Below are positions 1 to 8,584 of a DNA stretch of 12,136 nt, in pieces (the first letter of the stretch is position 1; each line of letters begins with the position of its first letter). Origin of the DNA: Firmicutes bacterium UBA4975. GTDB lineage: Bacteria; Bacillota; Proteinivoracia; UBA4975. The notes beneath the pieces were generated by a model. That model made no database searches. It saw only the letters and a program-made list of their open reading frames with translations, and had not been told where the DNA came from. The translations under genes were made by a program, and so were the position numbers. The stretch covers positions 994 through 13,129 of the forward strand of contig DGZR01000029.1 in NCBI GenBank assembly GCA_002397155.1, read 5' to 3'.

Positions 1-42
1 GCAACTGATGGCGGTAAGCGTAGGGGCCTTAAATGATAACAT
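1..42 (-). CDS. Start of a gene leaving the left edge (partial)
   Basis: Fourteen codons (MLSFKAPTLTAISC) run open to the window edge from an ATG whose complement is at 40-42. A GAGGGG-like ribosome binding site lies about 7 bases upstream and a strong terminator for the preceding unit lies further upstream at 161-198, which makes a new gene start here plausible. The N-terminus F-K-A-P-T-L faintly recalls the start of DUF2156-type proteins, but 14 residues cannot support a family call. The product is unknown. Confidence 0.4.
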   Translation of the reverse strand, partial: MLSFKAPTLTAISC

Positions 43-91
43 TGTCTGTCCCCTCTCTAATTCAGTTGCTTTAAAAATTCGGGTCGGGAGT

Positions 92-120
92 GACATAATC
101 CTTTCGGTAAGTTTTGCCAA
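92..120 (-). promoter_or_regulatory. Candidate weak promoter for the left-edge gene
   Basis: On the minus strand TTGGCA (115-120) is followed after 17 bases by TATGTC (92-97). The -35 matches the consensus at five of six positions, but the -10 is poor. It lies between the terminator at 161-198 and the partial gene starting at 42, where a promoter is expected. This is inference from spacing and position only. Confidence 0.3.
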
Positions 121-160
121 GACCCGCGCACTGTTGCCCACATTCCGGGGTTTTTCAGGT

Positions 161-198
161 AAAAAAAGGCCCTCGGTTCACATGGGACCGATGAGCCT
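161..198 (-). terminator. Intrinsic terminator downstream of mutS2 and the small ORF
   Basis: Read on the minus strand, AGGCTCATCGGT pairs with ACCGAGGGCCT around a 9-base loop (with one A/A mismatch and one bulge), and seven T residues follow at once (161-167). It closes the transcription unit that contains mutS2 and the possible small gene at 230-394. Confidence 0.8.
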
Positions 199-229
199 GT
201 TGTCGCATTCAAGCAACTAGATAATTGGG

Positions 230-394
230 TTATGCCTTTTTGGCGATGACCGCCACCACGCCCCCGCCCACCGGGCCCTGGTGATAACCCCATCCCGCCA
301 AGACATAAATTGCGGTATCTCCCACCATTGTGGCCAGAATCGCATTAACTACAGCTCTGGCGGGTCTTGTTCCCAGGTCCGAACCGGTGAACAA
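230..394 (-). CDS. Possible 54-residue hydrophobic, glycine-rich small protein
   Basis: A 54-codon frame opens with TTG (392-394) and ends with TAA (230-232), between the mutS2 stop (410) and the terminator at 161-198. An AAAAGG ribosome binding site sits 5 bases before the TTG. There is no earlier in-frame start because a stop lies just upstream. The protein runs from LFTGSDLGTR through a hydrophobic middle to a Gly/Val-rich end closing in AKKA, which would suit a small membrane-associated protein. Third codon positions are G/C-rich like the neighbouring genes. I do not recognise a family. The alternative is that the stretch is simply the 3' untranslated region of mutS2. It would be co-transcribed with mutS2. 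Confidence 0.4.
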   Translation of the reverse strand: MFTGSDLGTRPARAVVNAILATMVGDTAIYVLAGWGYHQGPVGGGVVAVIAKKA

Positions 395-409
395 GGTTTC
401 CTTTTACCG

Positions 410-2746
<2,337 letters not shown>

Positions 2747-2783
2747 TTCATCCCTCCTCTTAAGGTTAAAAGGATGTATCACG

Positions 2784-2812
2784 AGAAAAAGCCCGGGAAC
2801 CGGGCTTTTTCT
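2784..2812 (-). terminator. Perfect hairpin terminator between cvpA and mutS2
   Basis: A perfect 13-base inverted repeat (2784-2796 and 2800-2812) has a GC core GCCCGG, flanking A and T tracts, and only a 3-base loop. On the minus strand the T run follows the stem. It lies 10 bases after the cvpA stop and 38 bases before the mutS2 ATG, so it should end or attenuate zapA-cvpA transcripts. The symmetry means it could also work on the plus strand. Confidence 0.85.
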
Positions 2813-2821
2813 GGCTTAACT

Positions 2822-3448
2822 CTAGGGCCCCAGGGCCTCCCGCGCCCTGTTGACAGTATTCACTACCTCAGCGTACTGCTGGGGGTTGAAGATGCCCTCA
2901 TATATTCCCGGGGCGATTTTTAAAAGGGTCGGAGCCAGCAAGGAGGCCTCCATAAAATCCATCACCCTTGGCACGGGGACCAGGTTGAGGGCCCAGACCA
3001 GGGCCAGGACAATCAGGGCGCCCTTTAACAGGCCGACACCGGCGCCACCCAGGGAATTGAGGGTTCCCAGCACCGGCACCCGCCGAAGGGACCGAAACAG
3101 GTAGGCCAGCAGCCTTGCAGCTGCCAGCACCAGGAAAAAGAGGACCAGGTAGCCCAAGAAAGACTGGAGGGCGGAGACCACCCCCGGCAGGACCCCTTCC
3201 AGGGCCCGGACCAAAAGACTGGATAGCCCCTTGCTCTCAGCTTCGGTCACCACCACCTTAGCGGCAAACCTCTCCAGGTTGATAAAGCCGCCAAGCCAGC
3301 CGCCAAAGGCCGCGCCATAGCGAGAAGCGAGGAAAAAAGCCGCCAGCACTCCGGCCAGGCTGATGATTTGGCTGACCAAGCCCCGCTTCCAGCCAACAAT
3401 GAGATTGAATGCCAAAAATACCAGGATCAAAAGGTCCAACAGGTTCAT
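2822..3448 (-). CDS. cvpA: CvpA family integral membrane protein
   Basis: This is a 208-residue CvpA-type membrane protein. The family is named for colicin V production in E. coli; its molecular role in Firmicutes is not settled. Hydrophobic segments lie at about residues 3-20, 25-44, 95-116 and 138-156, giving four predicted membrane spans. The family pattern GWKRGLV follows span 1, and the glycine-rich LNSLGGAGVGLLKG precedes span 4. The ATG overlaps the zapA stop as ATGA (3445-3448), so translation is probably coupled; a GGGGAGGG ribosome binding site also lies about 8 bases upstream. A strong terminator follows directly. The zapA-cvpA-mutS2 order is typical of Clostridia and bacilli, which supports the call. 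Confidence 0.92.
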   Translation of the reverse strand: MNLLDLLILVFLAFNLIVGWKRGLVSQIISLAGVLAAFFLASRYGAAFGGWLGGFINLERFAAKVVVTEAESKGLSSLLVRALEGVLPGVVSALQSFLGYLVLFFLVLAAARLLAYLFRSLRRVPVLGTLNSLGGAGVGLLKGALIVLALVWALNLVPVPRVMDFMEASLLAPTLLKIAPGIYEGIFNPQQYAEVVNTVNRAREALGP

Positions 3449-3684
3449 CTTTTTTTCCCTCCCCGGGGCTGCACCTGACCGGCGCTGTGGAGTTGGTCCG
3501 CCAAGTTGATTGCCGTGAGCAGGGCTAGCTGGCTGATGCTGAGACGGGGATTGTTTTGAGCCAGGGTCTGGATCTTCCCGTCAACAAATGCCGCCAGCGT
3601 CCGGATGTATTCCGGGTCGTTTTGGGTCCGCAACATCAGGGTCTGACCACCGATTTCAACGGAGATGCGATGATACTCCCCCAT
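3445..3684 (-). CDS. zapA: Cell division protein ZapA
   Basis: ZapA is a small cytoplasmic protein that binds FtsZ and promotes Z-ring assembly by cross-linking filaments. The protein has 79 residues, slightly short of the usual 85-100. It begins MGEYHRISVEIGGQTLMLRT, the family's N-terminal beta hairpin, followed by the DPEYIRTLAAFVDGKI helix and a C-terminal helix around LALLTAINLADQL that normally forms the dimer coiled coil. A GGGGAGGAG ribosome binding site immediately precedes the ATG at 3684. It is the first gene of a short unit with cvpA, with which it overlaps by 4 bases. A candidate promoter lies 36 bases upstream, after the pheT stop. Confidence 0.93.
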   Translation of the reverse strand: MGEYHRISVEIGGQTLMLRTQNDPEYIRTLAAFVDGKIQTLAQNNPRLSISQLALLTAINLADQLHSAGQVQPRGGKKR

Positions 3685-3719
3685 GCTCCTCCCCCCTCGG
3701 CTTTAAAACCTTTTACTAC

Positions 3720-3748
3720 ATTCTACATAATTTGCAGTAAATGCACAA
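3720..3748 (-). promoter_or_regulatory. Candidate promoter for zapA-cvpA
   Basis: On the minus strand TTGTGC (3743-3748) and TAGAAT (3720-3725) are separated by 17 bases. The -10 matches five of six consensus positions, the -35 only three. It sits in the 67-base gap between the pheT stop and zapA; no terminator is seen after pheT, so readthrough from pheST is also likely. Confidence 0.5.
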
Positions 3749-3752
3749 CCCG

Positions 3753-6110
3753 TCAGGAGCGCAATCTGGCCCCGGCTGCCGCTAGACAGCCAATTATTTC
3801 TTCCACCTTTTTTTGCACATCCTTTTCCGCTAGGGTTCGCTGCCCATGCCGAAAGGTAAGGGCAAAGGCCAGGCTCTTGTCGCCGGGGGCCAGGCTGCCG
3901 CCGCTGTATACGTCAAAGCATTCAATATCTTCCAGCAGCTCCCCTCCGACTTCTTGGATTAATGCCATGAGGGTGCCGGCGGGCAGGCCCTGGCCGCACT
4001 CGACGGCCAAGTCCCGGCGCACTGCCGGAAAGCGGGAAGGGGGAACAAACCGGCCTTCTGGCCGGGCCCCCCGGACCAGGGCGGTAAAGTCCAGGTCAAA
4101 AAACCACACATCGTCCAGTTTCCATTTGGCCGTGATTGCCGGGTGGACCTGGCCCAGGTAGCCCAGGTGGGTATCGCCTTGGTTCACTTGACCAGAGCGA
4201 CCGGGATGAAACTGGGGACCGGCTTTTTCCCGAAATTCGGCCTCGACGCCCAGGCCCTCCAGAAACTGCTGCACTACCCCTTTTAAAAAGTAAAAGTCGT
4301 ACTCCCGGCCGGGGTTCTGCCAGTGCCGGGGTTCCCGGCCCGCCAAGGCCCCGGCTGCCCGTAGGCTCTGAGCGGGCAGGGGACGGCCCGGACTGTAGAT
4401 ATTGCCGATTTCAAAAATTGCCGCCGAATCCTGGCCGTGGCTTAAATTGTACGCCACCGCCGCCAAAAGAGAGGGCAGGATGGCGCCCCGCATCACCGAG
4501 GCCTCCCGGGTGAGGGGATTGGCTATTTCCACCCCGGGGGGAGACCAGCTATCTTCCGCCATTTCCGGACTGATAAAGGAATAGGTTACCACTTCGTGGA
4601 GCCCTGAGCCCGCCAGCAGTTCTCTAGCCTGCCATTCCAGGCTCTGACTGTATTTCCGGGCCCCCAGGGTCAAGGCCCCCTTGGGCAAAGTAGCCGGCAC
4701 TTTGGCAAAACCATAGAGGCGGCCCACTTCTTCGGCTATATCCTGCCAGACCTGCAGATCCCGGCGCCGGTCGTCGACCCCCACCAGCAGTTCATTGTCC
4801 CCGGACTCGACCGCCAAGCCGAGCCGGGCCAGGATGTCTGCCCCTTCTGCCAGGGAGAGCCGGGTCCCCAAGAGCCCGTTCACCCGCTCCATGCTCACCG
4901 GGATGACCCGGGACCGGGAAATGTCGCTGCCGACCTGAACCAGGGCGGCCGGAGTCCCCCCGGCCAGCTCTGCCACCAAGTCCGCCGCCCGCTGTAAAGC
5001 GAGGGCCGCTCCCCGGGGGTCCACTCCTTTTTCAAAGCGGGTGGCCGCCTCGGAGGCCAGGCCGAGAGCTTTAGCAGTCCGACGCACCGAGACGGGATTG
5101 AAAAGGGCGGACTCCAAAAAGAGATCAGTGGTGCCTTCATCCACCTCGCTGTCCAGGCTGCCCATCACCCCGGCCAGCGCTACCGGCCGCTCTCCGGAAG
5201 TGATCAGCATCATTTCCGGTTCCAGACACCGTTCCTTGCCGTCCAGGGTGACAATTTTCTCTCCTGGCCGGGCCAGGCGCACGGTAATCTCCTGCCGGGG
5301 AAGCTTGTCGGCGTCAAAGGTGTGCAGGGGCTGCCCCCATTCCAGCATCACCAGGTTGGCGATGTCGACGATGTTGTTCCGGGGCCGCATGCCGCAGGCC
5401 AAAAGGCGGAGCTGGAGCCAGAGGGGCGAAGGCCCCACCTTGACCCCCTCAATTATCCGGCCGGCGTAAAAAGTGCAGGCGTCGGTTTCCAGGGTGACGG
5501 GGAAACGGCCCTGCCCTCCCGGGGCAGGGACCGGCTCTTTTAGGGTAAAGGGCTGGGCCAAAAGGGCCCCTATTTCGATGGCCAAGCCCCGGAGACTGAG
5601 CAGATCTCCCCGGTCAGCAGTCAGCTCAATGTCGAGAATGCAATCGTCCAGGCCCAGGTACTCATTGATGTCCCGGCCCAGGGGAGCGTCCTTGGGCAAT
5701 TGCAGAATGCCCGCACTGGCCTGAACCAGGCCCAACTGCAGCTCCTCCGCCGAACAGAGCATGCCCTGGGAAACTTCACCCCGGATTTTGCTCTTTTTTA
5801 TTTGAAAATTACCGGGCAGCACCGCTCCCACCCGGGCCAGGGGCACCCTGTCCCCGGGGGCGATGTTGTGCGCGCCGCAAACCACGTCATAAACCGCTTC
5901 GCCGTCGCTGACCTTGGTCAGGGAGAGGCGGTCGGCGTTGGGATGGGGCTGAACGGCTAATAGCTCCGCCACCACCACGCCCCGAATTTCCGGGGCCAGG
6001 GAGTCGATGCTCTCGACCTGGGAGCCGGCGGCTGCCAGCTCATCGGCCAGTTCCTGGGGAGAAAGGCCCAAGCCCAAAGTTTCCTGCAGCCACTTATAGG
6101 ACATCTTCAT
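3753..6110 (-). CDS. pheT: Phenylalanine--tRNA ligase beta subunit
   Basis: PheT is the large subunit of the cytoplasmic (alpha-beta)2 phenylalanyl-tRNA synthetase; it binds tRNA and carries the editing site. The 785 residues match the normal bacterial length (about 790-805). In order: an N-terminal helix segment MKMSYKWLQETL; an EMAP/OB-fold tRNA-binding domain (about 40-150, with VVVAELLAVQPHPNADRL); the B3/B4 editing domain (about 210-390, including GMRPRNNIVDI and EAATRFEKGVDP); the B5 domain (about 400-475, ending IAEEVGRLYG); the degenerate catalytic-like core (about 480-680); and a C-terminal ferredoxin-like anticodon-binding domain (about 692-785, starting with SRFPAVRRDLAVE). The ATG at 6110 directly abuts the pheS TAA. 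The GGGGGG tract inside the pheS end serves as the ribosome binding site. A second ATG two codons in is possible. It is co-transcribed with pheS and so is controlled by the T-box. Confidence 0.98.
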   Translation of the reverse strand: MKMSYKWLQETLGLGLSPQELADELAAAGSQVESIDSLAPEIRGVVVAELLAVQPHPNADRLSLTKVSDGEAVYDVVCGAHNIAPGDRVPLARVGAVLPGNFQIKKSKIRGEVSQGMLCSAEELQLGLVQASAGILQLPKDAPLGRDINEYLGLDDCILDIELTADRGDLLSLRGLAIEIGALLAQPFTLKEPVPAPGGQGRFPVTLETDACTFYAGRIIEGVKVGPSPLWLQLRLLACGMRPRNNIVDIANLVMLEWGQPLHTFDADKLPRQEITVRLARPGEKIVTLDGKERCLEPEMMLITSGERPVALAGVMGSLDSEVDEGTTDLFLESALFNPVSVRRTAKALGLASEAATRFEKGVDPRGAALALQRAADLVAELAGGTPAALVQVGSDISRSRVIPVSMERVNGLLGTRLSLAEGADILARLGLAVESGDNELLVGVDDRRRDLQVWQDIAEEVGRLYGFAKVPATLPKGALTLGARKYSQSLEWQARELLAGSGLHEVVTYSFISPEMAEDSWSPPGVEIANPLTREASVMRGAILPSLLAAVAYNLSHGQDSAAIFEIGNIYSPGRPLPAQSLRAAGALAGREPRHWQNPGREYDFYFLKGVVQQFLEGLGVEAEFREKAGPQFHPGRSGQVNQGDTHLGYLGQVHPAITAKWKLDDVWFFDLDFTALVRGARPEGRFVPPSRFPAVRRDLAVECGQGLPAGTLMALIQEVGGELLEDIECFDVYSGGSLAPGDKSLAFALTFRHGQRTLAEKDVQKKVEEIIGCLAAAGARLRS

Positions 6111-7145
6111 TTAGCAAAGCCCCCCTTTGAACTGCTTGAGCACCCGCAAGTCATTTTGGAACAAGTGGCGGATGTCGGTGATTCCATAGAGCAGCATAGC
6201 CACCCGGTCAATGCCCATGCCAAAAGCAAAACCGGAGACCTGGTCGGGATCGTAGCCGGAGAAACGCAGCACTTGGGGGTGAACCATTCCCGCCCCCAGG
6301 ATTTCCAGCCAGCCCGTCTCCCCGCACATGCGGCAGCCCTGGCCGCCGCAGGCTGTGCAGAGGATGTCCACTTCGGCACTGGGTTCGGTAAAGGGAAAAT
6401 AACTGGGTCGCAGGCGGATTTTCTGCTCAGGGCCAAATACCTGGCGGGCAAAGAGGAGGAGAGTGCCCTTGAGGTCGGCCAGGGTGATGCCCCTGTCTAC
6501 CACCAACCCCTCCACCTGAAAAAACATGGGAGAATGGGTGGCATCGTCGTCCTTGCGGTAAACCTTGCCCGGGCAGATCATCTTCAAGGGCGCCGGACAC
6601 AGCCTCTGCATTGTCCGCACCTGGACCGGCGAGGTATGGGTCCGGAGCACCGTCTCTTCGTCGATGTAAAAAGTGTCCTGCATGTCCCGGGCCGGATGAT
6701 CCTTGGGCAGGTTGAGGGCGACAAAGTTGTAGTAATCTGATTCTATCTCCGGCCCCTCTTCGATGCTGTAGCCCATGCCCAGGAAAACATCTTCGATGCG
6801 CCGCCGCACCAGGGAGAGAGGATGAATTGTCCCCCGGCGGGGCTTTCGTCCTGGCAGGGTCACATCCACCCTTTCTTGAGCCAGTCTTTGTTCCCGTTCT
6901 TCTTCTTGCAGTTCAGTGCGGCGGCCGGCCAGGGCTCCTTCCAGGGCGTCCCGCACCTCGTTGGCCAGCTTGCCCATAAGCGGCCGCTCTTCCGGGGGCA
7001 AGCTCCCCATCTGCCGGAGCACCGTGGTCAACTGCCCTTTTTTACCTAGGACGGCCAGGCGCACTTCCTCCAGGGCGTCCAGGTCTTGGGCGGCGGCGAT
7101 AGCCGGCAAAGATTGATCCCGTAAAGCCTTTAATTTTTCTTCCAC
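6111..7145 (-). CDS. pheS: Phenylalanine--tRNA ligase alpha subunit
   Basis: PheS is the catalytic class II subunit that charges tRNA-Phe. I take the GTG at 7143-7145 as the start: AGGAGG (7153-7158 complement) lies 7-9 bases upstream, and the resulting 344-residue protein beginning (M)EEKLKALRDQ has normal length. The frame stays open 27 codons further to an ATG at 7226, but that stretch is the T-box and terminator RNA and encodes an atypical N-terminus. Visible parts: an N-terminal coiled coil (about 1-90) that binds the tRNA; motif 1 around HPLSLVRRRIEDVF (about 108-121); motif 2 around KVYRKDDDATHSPMFFQVEG (about 194-213); four cysteines C-x2-C-x4-C-x2-C (263, 266, 271, 274), common in clostridial PheS; and motif 3 GMGIDRVAMLLYG (about 309-321). 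PheT follows with no gap. Confidence 0.97.
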   Translation of the reverse strand: MEEKLKALRDQSLPAIAAAQDLDALEEVRLAVLGKKGQLTTVLRQMGSLPPEERPLMGKLANEVRDALEGALAGRRTELQEEEREQRLAQERVDVTLPGRKPRRGTIHPLSLVRRRIEDVFLGMGYSIEEGPEIESDYYNFVALNLPKDHPARDMQDTFYIDEETVLRTHTSPVQVRTMQRLCPAPLKMICPGKVYRKDDDATHSPMFFQVEGLVVDRGITLADLKGTLLLFARQVFGPEQKIRLRPSYFPFTEPSAEVDILCTACGGQGCRMCGETGWLEILGAGMVHPQVLRFSGYDPDQVSGFAFGMGIDRVAMLLYGITDIRHLFQNDLRVLKQFKGGLC

Positions 7146-7464
7146 TATCTCAATCCTCCTGGTAAAAAAATAATACCTCTCGCCAGGGACGAAAGGTATT
7201 CCGCGGTACCACCCATTTTCCTGCACTAAGCAGACTCTCTAGTCCCGGTAACGGGGGTTGGCCGGCCGGGCCTACTTGGGCAACCTTTCAACCCGGCGAT
7301 TTGGAAGAGAATTTCCCGCCCCCGTCGGCAAGCGCTTTCAGTCAGGGCGCTATTTCCTGGCGCCGACCGGGTCTGGCAGTACTTAGCTTCCGCGCAATCT
7401 TTTGTTTTATCCTGATTATCCGGATAGCGGGACCCGCTAGACTTTAAAACCCCGCCTGGGATTA
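7146..7464 (-). ncRNA. tRNA-Phe-sensing T-box riboswitch leader of pheST
   Basis: The leader reads the charging state of tRNA-Phe and lets transcription into pheST continue only when uncharged tRNA binds. Seen directly: the canonical T-box TGGGTGGTACCGCGG (7201-7215); an upstream CCGTTA element (7249-7254); and a stem I whose lower helix pairs GGAAG (7387-7391) with CTTCC just after the specifier side. The specifier loop has AGTA (7380-7383) on its 5' side and the codon TTC (7309-7311) on its 3' side, flanked above by GCC/GGC pairs. A distal stem pairs CCCGGTCGGC with GCCGACGGG and carries an inner AGCGC/GCGCT stem. The antiterminator bulge TGGT (7208-7211) complements an ACCA tRNA 3' end, as expected for tRNA-Phe with A73. 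Specifier UUC matches the regulated genes. The 5' end is inferred from the promoter at 7471-7499. Confidence 0.93.
7164..7200 (-). terminator. T-box regulated transcription terminator
   Basis: On the minus strand AATACCTTTCG (7190-7200) pairs with CGAGAGGTATT (7172-7182), an 11-pair stem with one T-G pair and a 7-base loop TCCCTGG, followed by seven T residues (7164-7170). The CGTCCC within stem and loop is also the partner of the T-box GGG tract, so terminator and antiterminator exclude each other. The T run ends only a few bases before the pheS ribosome binding site. Confidence 0.92.
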
Positions 7465-7470
7465 TGGCTA

Positions 7471-7499
7471 ATTATACTCAATCCCCCTAAAGAAAACAA
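7471..7499 (-). promoter_or_regulatory. Sigma-A type promoter of the pheST T-box operon
   Basis: Perfect -10 TATAAT (7471-7476) and -35 TTGTTT (7494-7499) with 17 bases between them on the minus strand. Transcription should begin near 7464, giving a leader of about 320 bases, in the normal range for T-box leaders. It lies downstream of the terminator of the preceding lipoprotein gene. Confidence 0.8.
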
Positions 7500-7580
7500 G
7501 GGCGCAAAAGCCCCCCCAAGTGCCAATCCCACCCTTAGGTAAGCCGGATTTCCTCGAGCCGGGGAATGAATCTATCAGAC

Positions 7581-7612
7581 AAAAAAAGGCCGGCAGTCAA
7601 GCATTAGCCGCC
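7581..7612 (-). terminator. Intrinsic terminator of the lipoprotein gene
   Basis: On the minus strand GGCGGC (7607-7612) pairs with GCCGGCC (7588-7594, one bulged G) around a 12-base loop, followed by seven T residues (7581-7587). It lies 62 bases after the lipoprotein stop and insulates that gene from the pheST promoter. Confidence 0.75.
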
Positions 7613-7673
7613 CCCCAAAAATTTATCTGCCAGCCAGTCATCTGACCAATCCCACTCTAGCAGCAAAGGCGTT

Positions 7674-8255
7674 TTATGGCCGGATGTACTTCTCGATAAC
7701 CTGTTTGTACCATTCTCTATAGTCACTGCCTGTCTTGGCGCCCACCTCGAATTGCGCGTTGGAAAAGCTGTCAAGGCTGGCACTGCTGATGAGACTAGCG
7801 TTTAGGGTATACTTACCCTTTTCTAGGTCAATTGGAAAGTACATATCCCGGTACCTGGTATCTTCGCCGTACAATTTTAGGAAAAACACGTATTCATTAC
7901 CCTCTTTAGCGGGCAGGTAATTAGCCTGGGTGTACACGTCGGAGCCTTCTTGCCAGTATTCTTCAGTGATAACAACTACATCCCCCACACTGATGTCGCC
8001 GGTAAAAACTTCGGTGACTTTCAGTCTTGTCAGGGTATAGCCAAAGAGCACTGAACCATCCTGATCTGTCTCCAAAACGGTTTCCTTGTCCGGTAAGACA
8101 ATTGCCTTGAGGATGAGGTCGCTGATGTCTTCCAGTTGACCGAAATCTTGGGCTAAGATCACTCTTTCGCTATTGAGCTCATGAACCTTAACCCCCGAGC
8201 AACCAAAAAGCGCTACCAGAACAAACAAAACAGGTAACAACTTTAGGCCCTTCAT
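7674..8255 (-). CDS. Small secreted lipoprotein of unknown function
   Basis: The predicted product has 193 residues. It starts MKGLKLLPVLFVLVALFGCS, a lipoprotein signal peptide with lipobox LFGC and lipidation at Cys19, so it should be anchored to the outer face of the cell membrane. The mature part has the pattern ISDLILKAIVLP...TRLKVTEVFTGDISVGDVVVI...GNEYVFFLKLY. This resembles, from memory, a diffuse class of uncharacterised Firmicutes surface proteins with a small beta-rich domain; I cannot name a family or function. The frame extends six codons to 8273, but GGAGG lies 7 bases before the ATG at 8255 and decides the start. It is A+T-richer than the flanking genes and sits alone between the methyltransferase gene and pheS, with its own terminator, so it looks like a later insertion into a conserved gene order. 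Confidence 0.8.
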   Translation of the reverse strand: MKGLKLLPVLFVLVALFGCSGVKVHELNSERVILAQDFGQLEDISDLILKAIVLPDKETVLETDQDGSVLFGYTLTRLKVTEVFTGDISVGDVVVITEEYWQEGSDVYTQANYLPAKEGNEYVFFLKLYGEDTRYRDMYFPIDLEKGKYTLNASLISSASLDSFSNAQFEVGAKTGSDYREWYKQVIEKYIRP

Positions 8256-8584
8256 TACTCCACCTCCTATCATTTGGTCTGCAGGTTAATTCGGTCGTGT
8301 TGCTGGATTGTAAGAGCAGCCGGGTAAGTGTACCAAATAACCTCCTTTCTTAAAAAAGCATATCATATACTCAGACAATGTGCAAGGATTGCTGTCAAGT
8401 TGTCCTTTGAAAGGAACTAAATGAAATGAAGGTAAAACCCTTGTCCATATTGCACCAATCAATCTCTACTAGACTATTGTCATGTAGCCGGACTATGTAG
8501 TATTCGCTTTAGTTAGAAAACCATCACCCCAAAAAACCGGCAAGGATAAGCCCGTATCTCCGCTGGTTTTCATTTTGGCAGGGA
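8256..8584. other. A+T-rich intergenic region upstream of the lipoprotein gene
   Basis: No convincing gene is seen over these 329 bases. The region holds the terminator of the methyltransferase gene (8531-8570) and a 13-base palindrome TCCTTTGAAAGGA (8403-8415). Next to it is a minus-strand TTGACA (8393-8398) with no -10 at normal spacing. A weak promoter candidate is TTGCAC (8380-8385) with TATGCT (8357-8362) at 17 bases. A free-standing AAGGAGG (8341-8347 complement) is followed by a 16-codon frame (8286-8336) that may be meaningless. The lipoprotein promoter presumably lies here. Confidence 0.5.
8531..8570 (-). terminator. Terminator after the rRNA methyltransferase gene
   Basis: On the minus strand AAAACCAGCGG and CCTTGCCGGTTTT form an imperfect stem enclosing an inner GATA/TATC pairing, and six T residues complete it (8531-8536). 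It starts 15 bases after the methyltransferase stop. The mismatches make this less certain than the other terminators. Confidence 0.65.

Noticed and set aside
1..69. Inverted repeat GCAACTGA (1-8) and TCAGTTGC (62-69) as a mobile element end
   Set aside because: It is only 8 bases long, one copy touches the window edge, and there is no transposase or target duplication.
8..220. A 70-codon plus-strand frame at the left edge
   Set aside because: It runs through the minus-strand terminator and the promoter candidate, has no ribosome binding site, and opposes every other gene.
57..293. A 78-codon minus-strand reading frame near the left end
   Set aside because: It overlaps the strong terminator at 161-198 and the better-supported small frame at 230-394, and its residue pattern (GPGGRGRGGG) looks like a GC-rich shadow frame.
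2747..2782. A 12-residue N-terminal extension of MutS2
   Set aside because: It has no ribosome binding site and reaches the cvpA terminator, whereas the ATG at 2746 follows AGGAGGG and matches the family N-terminus.
7146..7226. A 27-residue N-terminal extension of PheS from an ATG at 7226
   Set aside because: The extension is encoded by the T-box and terminator; the GTG at 7145 has the ribosome binding site and gives the normal length.
8357..8398. TTGACA at 8393-8398 as a normal sigma-A promoter for the lipoprotein gene
   Set aside because: No acceptable -10 lies 16-18 bases downstream; the nearest T/A-rich hexamers are 23-25 bases away.
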